A stretch of DNA of 37,733 bases from Sphingomonadales bacterium (GTDB taxonomy: Bacteria; Pseudomonadota; Alphaproteobacteria; SMXS01). Location of the stretch: positions 1-37,733 of the forward strand of contig JALHLV010000036.1 of NCBI GenBank assembly GCA_022844405.1, given 5' to 3'. Position numbers and translations under genes: made by a program. Below, piece after piece: positions 25,294-31,722 of the stretch; the stretch's first letter is position 1, and each line of letters opens with the position of its first letter. A model generated the notes under the pieces. The model did no database searches. It was not told the DNA's origin and worked only from the letters and a program-made list of their open reading frames with translations.

Positions 25294-25850
25294 CAATGCC
25301 TCCGGGCGGACGATCGCGTCCGCGGAAAACCGCTGGTCGGTGCATGGCCGCGGAGAAACGCTACGCGACGCCACTGCGGAACGGGCTCACAGATTGCCAC
25401 TGCGATCAGCACCCGACACGCGACGGGCCGGCGGGCAAAAGGGAGAATAATTGGACTCGAACTGTAACAACGAATTCGCACTTTTCACTCTATATGAGAG
25501 CGAATATGGTCGGTGACTCATTTATTTTTTATTATTGAACTGAATTTGGGAACTATTTATCGATTGCATTAATTTGCAGATTAAGGGGCAGCCCGATGCA
25601 ATTGTGGGGAAAATGGACTTCAGTATGCGCGGTGGCTTGCGATTATCTTGGATTGCGCGCCGTGTAGGGCGACCCTCCGGCACACTGCCCCATCGGTCCC
25701 TCCCCGGGTTCTGGCGTGCAAGCGGCATAGCGGGGAATGAACGCGCGCGGCACGACTTCCCGTACCGAATCGAATGGCCGCGGCGGGTGCCGCCGGCTGG
25801 CGCGGCGCGCCGGCCGTTGCTACAGTGGCGCCGGGGGCCGGAGCGGTCGA
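25294..25850. other. 557-bp intergenic region with an AT-rich core
   Basis: The stretch separates the signalling operon (leftward) from a small secreted protein gene (rightward). Bases about 25440-25640 are strikingly AT-rich for this genome, with runs such as ATTTATTTTTTATTATTG around 25521-25538, and may hold promoters or protein-binding sites for the kinase operon. No reading frame here has a ribosome site or recognisable product. I see no RNA gene or inverted repeat of note. Confidence 0.5.
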
Positions 25851-26153
25851 ATGCGCTGTTTCACCTTGATTTTCATAATTTTGGCTTCTTCCGCCGCCCA
25901 TGCCGCGCCCACGGGCGCCTGGGTTTGCCGGTACAAGGACCCCAACCAGAAGCAGACGGTGCGGCTGGACTTCGCCGCCGGCCGGTTGTCCGTCGATCGC
26001 GGAATCGGCGCCGTCCCGATGAAGAACGCCGTCATCGCCGACGACCGCGTGTCCTGGAAAGACGGCATGACGTTCGAGTTCTTTCCCAGCGAGAAGCGGA
26101 TGACGCGCACTTCCGCCACCGGCACCGACGGCCTGGTCTGCGTCAGGGAGTAG
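25851..26153 (+). CDS. Small secreted protein of unknown function
   Basis: A 100-residue protein with a signal peptide, MRCFTLIFIILASSAAHA, cleaved near residue 18. The mature part of about 82 residues is predicted beta-rich, with alternating polar and non-polar residues (QTVRLDFAAGRLSVDRG), and has two cysteines, Cys26 and Cys97, placed to close a disulfide across the whole domain. That suggests a small beta-barrel or lipocalin-like fold; I do not recognise the family. It starts at ATG 25851; readings further upstream lose the signal peptide. It ends two bases before the msrB stop (convergent). It is not methionine-rich, so it is not an MrpX-like scavenger. Confidence 0.65.
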   Translation: MRCFTLIFIILASSAAHAAPTGAWVCRYKDPNQKQTVRLDFAAGRLSVDRGIGAVPMKNAVIADDRVSWKDGMTFEFFPSEKRMTRTSATGTDGLVCVRE

Positions 26154-26155
26154 GC

Positions 26156-26656
26156 TTACGCCGTGCCGGGCCTGAACGACAGCGACAGGCCGTTCATGCA
26201 ATAGCGCAGGCCGGTCGGCCTGGGGCCGTCGTTGAATACGTGACCCAGATGCCCGCCGCACCGGCGGCAATGCACCTCGTCCCGCACCCAGCCGCCGGAA
26301 TAGTCCTTCCGGGTGCGCACCGCGTTGTCCAGGGGCTTCCAGAAGCTGGGCCAGCCGGTCCCGCTGTCGAACTTGGTCTTCGACGAGAACAGCGGCAAGT
26401 CGCAGCCGGCGCAACGGAAGGTGCCGGCGCGCTTCTCGCGGTCGAGCGGGCTGGTATGGGGCCTTTCCGTATCCTCGTGGCGCAGTACCCGCCAGGCCCG
26501 GTCGCCAAGCTGCCCCCGCCATTCCGCGTCGGTCTTGGTGATCTCGAACACCTCCGCATCGGCCTTCGCCGTGGCGCCCGAGCGGGTGGCGCCCATCACG
26601 CCCAGCAGGGCGAGCAGGCTGGCGCCGCCGAACAGCACCGATCGTCTGGTGTACAT
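26156..26656 (-). CDS. msrB: Exported peptide-methionine (R)-S-oxide reductase
   Basis: A 166-residue MsrB. It reduces the R-epimer of methionine sulfoxide in proteins. Zinc ligands are CAGC (Cys82, Cys85) and CRRC (Cys130, Cys133). FDSGTGWPSFW and HLGHVFNDGPRPTGLRYCMNGLSL carry the active site with Cys153. The N-terminus, TRRSVLFGGASLLALLGVMGATRSGATA, has a twin Arg followed by a hydrophobic stretch, so export by Tat is likely and the enzyme would act in the periplasm. The gene follows msrA after 10 bases, and both should be driven by the promoter at 27411-27440. The periplasmic electron donor is not in the window. Confidence 0.95.
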   Translation of the reverse strand: MYTRRSVLFGGASLLALLGVMGATRSGATAKADAEVFEITKTDAEWRGQLGDRAWRVLRHEDTERPHTSPLDREKRAGTFRCAGCDLPLFSSKTKFDSGTGWPSFWKPLDNAVRTRKDYSGGWVRDEVHCRRCGGHLGHVFNDGPRPTGLRYCMNGLSLSFRPGTA

Positions 26657-26666
26657 GGCCGCGCTC

Positions 26667-27365
26667 CTAACGGGCCGCGACCAGCACCGGCTGGTCGCGG
26701 TACTGGCCGGGGAACATCTTCTTCAGGTTGGCGATCTTCGGCAGGTCGTAGAAGGCGATGTAGCGGCTGTCGGGATGCCGCGTCGCATAGTCCTGGTGAT
26801 AGGCCTCGGCCGGCCAGAACTTCGCGGCGGGCTGCACCGTGGTGACGATGGGCCTGGGATAGACCTTCGCCGTGTCGAGCTGGGCGATATAGGCGGTCGC
26901 CACCTTCATCTGGCTGTCGCTGGTCGCAAAGACGGCCGAGCGGTACTGGGTGCCCCGGTCCGGTCCCTGCCGGTTGAGCTGGGTCGGATCGTGGGCGACC
27001 GAGAAGTAGATGCGCAGGAGCTGGCCGTAGGACACCTGCTTCGGATCGTAGGTCACCTTGACCGCTTCGGCGTGGCCTGTCCGCCCCGTCGTCACGTCGT
27101 CGTAGGTCGGTGATTTCGTCTTGCCCCCGGCATAGCCGGAGACGGCGCTGGTGACGCCCCTGGTGTGCTGGAACACCGCCTGGACGCCCCAGAAGCAGCC
27201 GCCGGCGAGGATGGCGGTTTCCGACGCGGCGGCGGACGGCGTGTCGAGCGCGGGCGCGGGGATGGCGACCGCCTTCTCGGCGGCTGTCGCGGGCAGCACC
27301 GAAAGCGTTGCGGCCGCCAGCGCGACGGCGAGGAAACGGGAAAGCGGGCGAATGGAACGGTTCAT
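26667..27365 (-). CDS. msrA: Exported peptide-methionine (S)-S-oxide reductase
   Basis: A 232-residue MsrA. It reduces the S-epimer of methionine sulfoxide. The catalytic motif is GGCFWG with Cys57; GYAGG, the Glu of GHAEAV and FWPAEAYHQDY are conserved family segments. The N-terminus (SIRPLSRFLAVALAAATLSVLPATA-AE, cleavage near residue 29) is a Sec signal peptide, so the enzyme is periplasmic, matching exported MsrB. AGGAG precedes the start at good spacing. It is the first gene of the leftward msrA-msrB operon, facing the cytochrome b / molybdoenzyme operon across a 183-bp region with two SigF-like promoters. No clear second recycling Cys is seen near the C-terminus. Confidence 0.96.
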   Translation of the reverse strand: MNRSIRPLSRFLAVALAAATLSVLPATAAEKAVAIPAPALDTPSAAASETAILAGGCFWGVQAVFQHTRGVTSAVSGYAGGKTKSPTYDDVTTGRTGHAEAVKVTYDPKQVSYGQLLRIYFSVAHDPTQLNRQGPDRGTQYRSAVFATSDSQMKVATAYIAQLDTAKVYPRPIVTTVQPAAKFWPAEAYHQDYATRHPDSRYIAFYDLPKIANLKKMFPGQYRDQPVLVAAR

Positions 27366-27410
27366 GTGCTCACTCCTGTGGCCGCCAGATTGGATGCGGC
27401 CTTCTCCTGT

Positions 27411-27440
27411 TCATTCGGCGGACGGCGGCGGAAAGTTACA
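27411..27440 (-). promoter_or_regulatory. SigF-type ECF promoter for msrA-msrB
   Basis: On the minus strand TGTAACT (27440-27434), exactly 16 bases, then CGAATGA (27417-27411). The recalled SigF consensus of Caulobacter is GTAACC-N16-CGAA. The start codon of msrA lies about 45 bases downstream. The architecture is the same as in the facing promoter at 27485-27514, and the sigF-nrsF genes lie nearby. Confidence 0.78.
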
Positions 27441-27484
27441 GGCCGGCGTCAAAGCGGCCCGGGGCGGAAAAATCCGTGGCATGA

Positions 27485-27514
27485 TGTAACCCGCCGACCG
27501 TTTCGGGCGAATGA
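27485..27514 (+). promoter_or_regulatory. SigF-type ECF promoter for the cytochrome b operon
   Basis: TGTAACC (27485-27491), exactly 16 bases, then CGAATGA (27508-27514). GGAGG (27536-27540) and ATG 27549 follow. This is the mirror image of the msrA promoter and should drive cytochrome b, the molybdoenzyme and, by read-through, sigF-nrsF, giving autoregulation. Confidence 0.82.
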
Positions 27515-27548
27515 GTCTTCATACGGTCCTGCACTGGAGGGAAACCGC

Positions 27549-28190
27549 ATGTCCGGCGACATCAGTCCGAAACCGCGAAAGCGCTGCGCCATCCATCCTT
27601 CTATCGTCCGGCTGACCCATTGGATCAACGCCGCGGCGATGATCGTGATGGTCATGAGCGGCTGGCAGATCTACAACGCCCATCCGATCTTCGACTTCAG
27701 GTTCCCGGCGTGGATGACCCTGGGCGGCTGGCTGGCCGGCGCCATCGCCTGGCACTTCGCCGCCATGTGGGTGCTGGCCGTCAACCTGCTGGTCTATCTG
27801 GCCTATGGCCTGTTCTCGGGCCATTTCCGCCGCGACCTGCTGCCGATCACGCCGGCCGGTGTGTGGCGCGACGTGAAGGCGGCGCTCGCCTTCCGGCTGC
27901 CGCACGCGCTGGGACATTACAACGCGGTACAGCGGCTGCTCTATGCGGGCGTCATCGCGCTCATCCTGCTGGCGGTCGCCTCCGGCCTCGCCATCTGGAA
28001 GCCGGTGCAGTTCCAGACGCTCGTCTGGCTGATGGGCGGATTCGACTTCGCCCGCGTGGTCCACTTCTTCGCCATGGCCGGCATCGTCGGCTTTTTCGTC
28101 GTCCACATCCTGCTGGTCTTGATCGTCCCGAAAACCCTGGCGCCGATGATCCTCGGCGGCACGGTCCCGGACGCGGAGGCAACACCATGA
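27549..28190 (+). CDS. Membrane cytochrome b (b561/YedZ1-like)
   Basis: A 213-residue membrane protein with about four main helices and heme-b-type histidines: His24 in RLTHWIN, His in IAWHFAAMW, His in RVVHFFAMAG and His in FFVVHILLV. This is the cytochrome b561 / hydrogenase-formate dehydrogenase gamma fold (PF01292), not the MsrQ fold that usually partners MsrP. It likely passes electrons from quinol to the molybdoenzyme that follows, whose ATG overlaps its stop by four bases (ATGA). YedZ1 of Azospira suillum, in a SigF-controlled hypochlorite operon, is the closest role analogue I know of. The start is fixed by GGAGG (27536-27540). Confidence 0.9.
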   Translation: MSGDISPKPRKRCAIHPSIVRLTHWINAAAMIVMVMSGWQIYNAHPIFDFRFPAWMTLGGWLAGAIAWHFAAMWVLAVNLLVYLAYGLFSGHFRRDLLPITPAGVWRDVKAALAFRLPHALGHYNAVQRLLYAGVIALILLAVASGLAIWKPVQFQTLVWLMGGFDFARVVHFFAMAGIVGFFVVHILLVLIVPKTLAPMILGGTVPDAEATP

Positions 28191-28945
28191 GCATCCTCAG
28201 ACCCCAACGCCCGACGCTCGACGACCTCAAGCCCGAACTGGCCGACATCGAACGCCGTCTGTTCCTGCGTGGCAGCCTTTCGCTGGGCGCGCTCACCCTG
28301 CTGACCGGCTGCAACCTGGTCGAAGGCAATTCGGTCGACAAGGCGCTGATGGCCATGTCGCACTGGAACGACAAGGTGCAGGCCTGGCTGTTCGACCCGA
28401 ACAAGCTGGCGCAGACATACAGTCGGGCCGACATCACCACGCCGTTCCCGTTCAACGCCTTCTACCCGGAATCCCGCGCGCCGGCCGTCGACGGCGGCAC
28501 CTACAGGCTGGAGGTTTCGGGCCTGGTCGCCGACAGGAAGTCGTGGACCATCGAGGAACTCCGCGCGCTGCCGCAGGAAAGCCAGATCACGCGGCACATC
28601 TGCGTCGAGGGCTGGAGCGCCGTCGGCGAGTGGTCGGGCGTGCGCTTCAGCACCTTCCTCGACCGCATCGGCGCCGACAGGCGGGCGCGCTATGTGGGCT
28701 TCAAATGCGCCGACGGCTACTACTCCAGCATCGACATGGCGACAGCGCTTCACCCGCAGACCATCCTGGCGCTGGATTTCGGCGATGATCCGTTGCCGCG
28801 CAAATACGGCTACCCGATGAAGCTGCGGGTGCCGACCAAGCTGGGCTTCAAGAATCCCAAGCATATCGGTGCCCTGTTCGTCACCAACGACAATCCGGGC
28901 GGCTATTGGGAGGACCAGGGCTACAACTGGTTCAGCGGCTCCTGA
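28187..28945 (+). CDS. MsrP/YedY-like molybdopterin oxidoreductase
   Basis: A 252-residue sulfite-oxidase-fold molybdopterin enzyme. The core begins TYRLEVSGLVADRKSWTIEEL (about residue 105). Cys139 in RHICVEGWSAVG is the expected molybdenum ligand, and KFGYP-like KYGYPMKLRVP closes the pocket. The N-terminus has twin arginines (RRLFLRG, 23-29) and a lipobox LLTGC ending at Cys42, indicating Tat export and lipid anchoring to the membrane. With the coupled cytochrome b it probably reduces periplasmic methionine sulfoxide using quinol, like MsrP; other S- or N-oxides remain possible. The placement opposite msrA-msrB and before sigF-nrsF supports oxidative repair. Confidence 0.9.
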   Translation: MSILRPQRPTLDDLKPELADIERRLFLRGSLSLGALTLLTGCNLVEGNSVDKALMAMSHWNDKVQAWLFDPNKLAQTYSRADITTPFPFNAFYPESRAPAVDGGTYRLEVSGLVADRKSWTIEELRALPQESQITRHICVEGWSAVGEWSGVRFSTFLDRIGADRRARYVGFKCADGYYSSIDMATALHPQTILALDFGDDPLPRKYGYPMKLRVPTKLGFKNPKHIGALFVTNDNPGGYWEDQGYNWFSGS

Positions 28946-29019
28946 TCGATCGGGTTTGCCAAATGCAGCCTGCTGTCCTTAGCCTGTCGCCGGGCGCCTT
29001 TCGCGCCTTCGGACGCAGG

Positions 29020-29577
29020 ATGGACCACAGCGACCAGGCCAACCGCCGTCTCGGCGGATTGATGGTGTCGGCGCAGGCCGGCGACCGCGCCGCCTATGAC
29101 GCGCTGCTGCGCGACTGCGTGCCGGTCATTCGCGCCGTGGCGCGCGGGCGCGGTGTGCCACCGGACGCCGTCGACGACGTGGTCCAGGAAACCCTGCTGA
29201 CGATCCACCGGGCGCGGCACACCTACGATCCGGCCCGCTCGTTTCGGACTTGGCTGCGCACCATCGCCGAACGCCGGGCCATCGACCTGCTGCGCCGCCA
29301 AGGCCGCCAGCGGTCGCGCGAAGTTCACGATGAGGCCGCCTACGAAACCCATCCGGCCGCAGCCCAGACGCCCGTCGCCGAAGTGGATGCCGGGCTGCGG
29401 CAGGCGATCGACGGTCTGCCCGAGGGCCAGCGCCAGGCAATCGAGGAACTGACGCTGAAGGACCGGTCGCTGGCCGAGGCCGCCCAGGCCACGGGCCGCT
29501 CGCCCGGCGCGCTCAAGGTCAACCTGCACCGGGCGCTGAAAACGCTGCGCGCCCGACTGTCGCGAGAGGAGGGATGA
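29020..29577 (+). CDS. sigF: ECF RNA polymerase sigma factor, SigF type
   Basis: A 185-residue extracytoplasmic-function sigma factor. Region 2 is DDVVQETLLTIHRARHTYDP (DNA melting and -10 contact) with SFRTWLRTIAERRAIDLLRR; region 4 is LPEGQRQAIEEL with the helix-turn-helix LAEAAQATGRSPGALKVNLHRAL, which reads the -35. There is no sigma-1.1 domain. The start is uncertain: ATG 29020 and ATG 28963 are both possible and neither has a strong ribosome site. The gene follows the molybdoenzyme within 74 bases, probably in the same transcript, and overlaps nrsF by four bases. By analogy with Caulobacter SigF it would recognise the two TGTAAC-N16-CGAA promoters nearby. Confidence 0.9.
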   Translation: MDHSDQANRRLGGLMVSAQAGDRAAYDALLRDCVPVIRAVARGRGVPPDAVDDVVQETLLTIHRARHTYDPARSFRTWLRTIAERRAIDLLRRQGRQRSREVHDEAAYETHPAAAQTPVAEVDAGLRQAIDGLPEGQRQAIEELTLKDRSLAEAAQATGRSPGALKVNLHRALKTLRARLSREEG

Positions 29578-30212
29578 TGGCGCATTCGACCGAGAACCTG
29601 ATCCGCGAGCTGGGCGAGGGTCTGGCGCCGGTGCGCCGCGCCGCTGCGCCCAACCGTCTCGCGCTGCTGTGGCTGGGCTTGGCCGCGCTGATCACCGCCG
29701 GCATCGCCGTCTTCTTCGACATGCACGCCGCCCTGGCGAGGCTGGACTCGGCGGCCGACACGCGGCTTGCCGCGCTGGGCTCCCTGCTCACCGCGGTCCT
29801 CGCCGCCAAGGCCGCGTTCGAGCTGGCGATGCCCGGGCGGTCACGGTTGTGGGCGCTGTTGCCGCTGCCTGCAGCCCTGCTGTGGATCGGCGCGAGCGGC
29901 ATGGGCTGCCTGCGTCAATGGACGACGGACGGCTGGGACGGCAGCGTTCATTCGGAATGCCTGATGTCCATCATTGGCATCTCGGCGCCGCTCGCCGTGG
30001 CCATGATCGTCATGCTACGCCGGGCGTTCCCGCTCCATCCGGTATTGACGGCCTCGCTCGCGGGCCTTGCTTGCGCCGCCGCGTCGGCCAGCATGCTCGG
30101 CATGTTCCATCCCGCGGACCCCGTTGTCGCCGATCTCGCCTTCCATGCCCTGGCCGTCGCGGTCGTCACCGCCGCGATGACCGCATCCGGCGGACGGCTG
30201 CTGCAGCGCTAG
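29574..30212 (+). CDS. nrsF: NrsF-type membrane anti-sigma factor (DUF1109)
   Basis: A 212-residue inner-membrane protein with six predicted helices and an N-terminal cytoplasmic segment, ENLIRELGEGLAPVRRAAAP, typical of DUF1109/NrsF proteins that hold SigF at the membrane. Cysteines are Cys112, Cys129 and Cys167. Cys129 in SECLMS fits the first redox/metal-sensing Cys known in Caulobacter NrsF. The second site, usually a HCP-like motif, reads MFHPAD here, with His179 where I would expect Cys. The start overlaps the sigF stop. Its loss of grip on SigF would trigger the Msr and molybdoenzyme promoters. Confidence 0.87.
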   Translation: MMAHSTENLIRELGEGLAPVRRAAAPNRLALLWLGLAALITAGIAVFFDMHAALARLDSAADTRLAALGSLLTAVLAAKAAFELAMPGRSRLWALLPLPAALLWIGASGMGCLRQWTTDGWDGSVHSECLMSIIGISAPLAVAMIVMLRRAFPLHPVLTASLAGLACAAASASMLGMFHPADPVVADLAFHALAVAVVTAAMTASGGRLLQR

Positions 30213-30307
30213 GACAGCCCTGCATGTCCTGACGGGTTTCTGCCCGGCAAGGCGGCGTGGTAGAACCGTGCCGCCCGCCGCGTCGGGACTGACCAGGGGA
30301 GAACGCC

Positions 30308-30841
30308 ATGCCCGGTATCGAAGACAAGCTGGAAATCCACGAGACGCTATACCGCTATTGCCGGTCCATGGACCGCATGGACGCGCCGCTGGCGCTGGAC
30401 TGCTTCTGGCCCGACGCCACGCTGGAATACAGCGGCCTCTACAGCGGCGCGCCCGCCGGATTCGTCGAATGGCTGTGGCCGGTGCACGCGTCGATGGTCT
30501 GCCACACCCACCGGGTCTGCAACATGCTGGTCGACTTCACCGGCGACGCGGCGGCGGTCAGCGAGAGCATGGTGCAGGTGACCTTGCGCATGCAGCCGGC
30601 CGACGAGCTGATCGACCTGATCGGTCATGGCCGTTACCTGGACACCTGGCGCAAGGCCGAAGGCCGCTGGCGCATCGCCGGCCGGGTCTTCGTGTCGGAC
30701 ATGAGCACCATGGTGCCGGTGCGCGCACGCGACGTCGGTGCTATCCTCTATCCGGGCACGCCCGGACAAAAGCCGCTTCCCGGCACGCGCGACACCTCGG
30801 ACCTGTCCTACAAGTTGCTGCCTGATCTCGGGAGAGCGTGA
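30308..30841 (+). CDS. SnoaL/NTF2-like protein
   Basis: A 177-residue protein of the nuclear-transport-factor-2-like SnoaL_4 group. ETLYRYCRSMDRMDAPLALDCFWPDATLEY (about residues 12-41) is the family N-terminal helix and cone. HASMVCHTHRVCNMLVDF and DTWRKAEGRWRIAGRVF form the sheet. Relatives include ring-hydroxylating dioxygenase small subunits, scytalone dehydratase and limonene-epoxide hydrolase. Many act on steroids or aromatics, but the reaction is not assignable here. GGGGAGAACGCC precedes ATG 30308. It overlaps the start of the LLM gene by one base (TGATG), so the pair is translationally coupled and probably works on the same compound. Confidence 0.85.
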   Translation: MPGIEDKLEIHETLYRYCRSMDRMDAPLALDCFWPDATLEYSGLYSGAPAGFVEWLWPVHASMVCHTHRVCNMLVDFTGDAAAVSESMVQVTLRMQPADELIDLIGHGRYLDTWRKAEGRWRIAGRVFVSDMSTMVPVRARDVGAILYPGTPGQKPLPGTRDTSDLSYKLLPDLGRA

Positions 30842-31722
30842 TGAAGCTGGGCGTCGTCTATCCGCAAACCGAACTGAAGGGCGACCCGCAGGCCGTCCAC
30901 GACATCGGCCTTGCCGTCGAGAAGCTGGGCTACGATCACATCCTGGTGTTCGATCACGTGGTCGGCGCGTCACACGACCGCGAGCCCAAGCTGTGGGGTC
31001 CCTATACCGAGAACCATCCGTTCCACGACCCGTTCGTGATGTTCGGCTATTGGGCGGGCATCACCCACCGGATCGAGCTGGTCACCGGCGTGCTGATCCT
31101 GCCGCAGCGCCAGACCGTGCTGGTCGCCCAGCAGGCCGCCGACGTGGACCTGCTCTCGCACCAGCGGCTGCGTCTCGGCATCGGCACCGGCTGGAACTAC
31201 GTGGAGTACGACGCGCTGGGCCAGGACTTCGAGACCCGCGGCGCCCGTGCCGACGAGCAGATCCCGTTCCTGCGCCGGCTGTGGTCGGAGCATGTGATGA
31301 GCTTCGAGGGTCGCTTCGACCGCATCGACAAGGGCAACATCCTGCCCCGGCCCAGGCGGCAGATCCCGATCTGGGTCGGCGGCTTCACCGAACCGGCGTT
31401 CCGCCGCGGCGGCAGGCTGGGCGACGGCTACATTTTCGCCGGCGACGTCGACCACGCGACCCAGGGATGGGAGCGGGTCCGCCACCATTTGAAGGAATCG
31501 GGACGTCCGGAAGCCGGCTTCGGCCGCGAACTGATCACCATCCGCGCCACCGACCTGCAGCAGACCGTCGATACGGTGAAGCGCTGGCGCGACCTGGGCG
31601 GCACCCACGCCTCGATCAATTCCATGGGCAAGGGCTTCACCACCATCACGGCGCATATCGACTTCATGTCCGAGGTGCGCCACCGCATCGAGGCGGGACA
31701 GACCGCTCCTATGGTCGTGTGA
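30841..31722 (+). CDS. LLM-class flavin/F420-dependent oxidoreductase
   Basis: A 293-residue luciferase-like TIM-barrel enzyme: MKLGVVYPQTELKGDP, LGYDHILVFDHVVGAS, HRIELVTGVLILPQRQTVLVAQ, LRLGIGTGWNYVEYDALG and PIWVGGFTEPAFRRGGRLGDG match the F420-associated TIGR03619-like branch. It is coupled to the NTF2-like gene before it. GTG 30838 is an alternative start; ATG 30841 is chosen because TGATG coupling is common. Its last 14 bases overlap the end of the convergent arylsulfotransferase-like gene. It is a distinct paralogue of the LLM protein at 15056. Cofactor and substrate are undetermined. Confidence 0.9.
   Translation: MKLGVVYPQTELKGDPQAVHDIGLAVEKLGYDHILVFDHVVGASHDREPKLWGPYTENHPFHDPFVMFGYWAGITHRIELVTGVLILPQRQTVLVAQQAADVDLLSHQRLRLGIGTGWNYVEYDALGQDFETRGARADEQIPFLRRLWSEHVMSFEGRFDRIDKGNILPRPRRQIPIWVGGFTEPAFRRGGRLGDGYIFAGDVDHATQGWERVRHHLKESGRPEAGFGRELITIRATDLQQTVDTVKRWRDLGGTHASINSMGKGFTTITAHIDFMSEVRHRIEAGQTAPMVV

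Noticed and set aside
25465-25487. Another SigF-type site starting TGTAACA in the AT-rich island
   Set aside because: The bases 16 positions downstream are CACT, not CGAA, so the second half is missing.
25851-26153. Met-rich MrpX-like scavenger peptide
   Set aside because: The secreted protein near msrB has only two Met in its mature part, so it does not fit.
25574-26845. 423-residue frame from the AT-rich island into the msr region
   Set aside because: It is out of frame with the secreted protein and antisense to msrB and msrA, with no domain.
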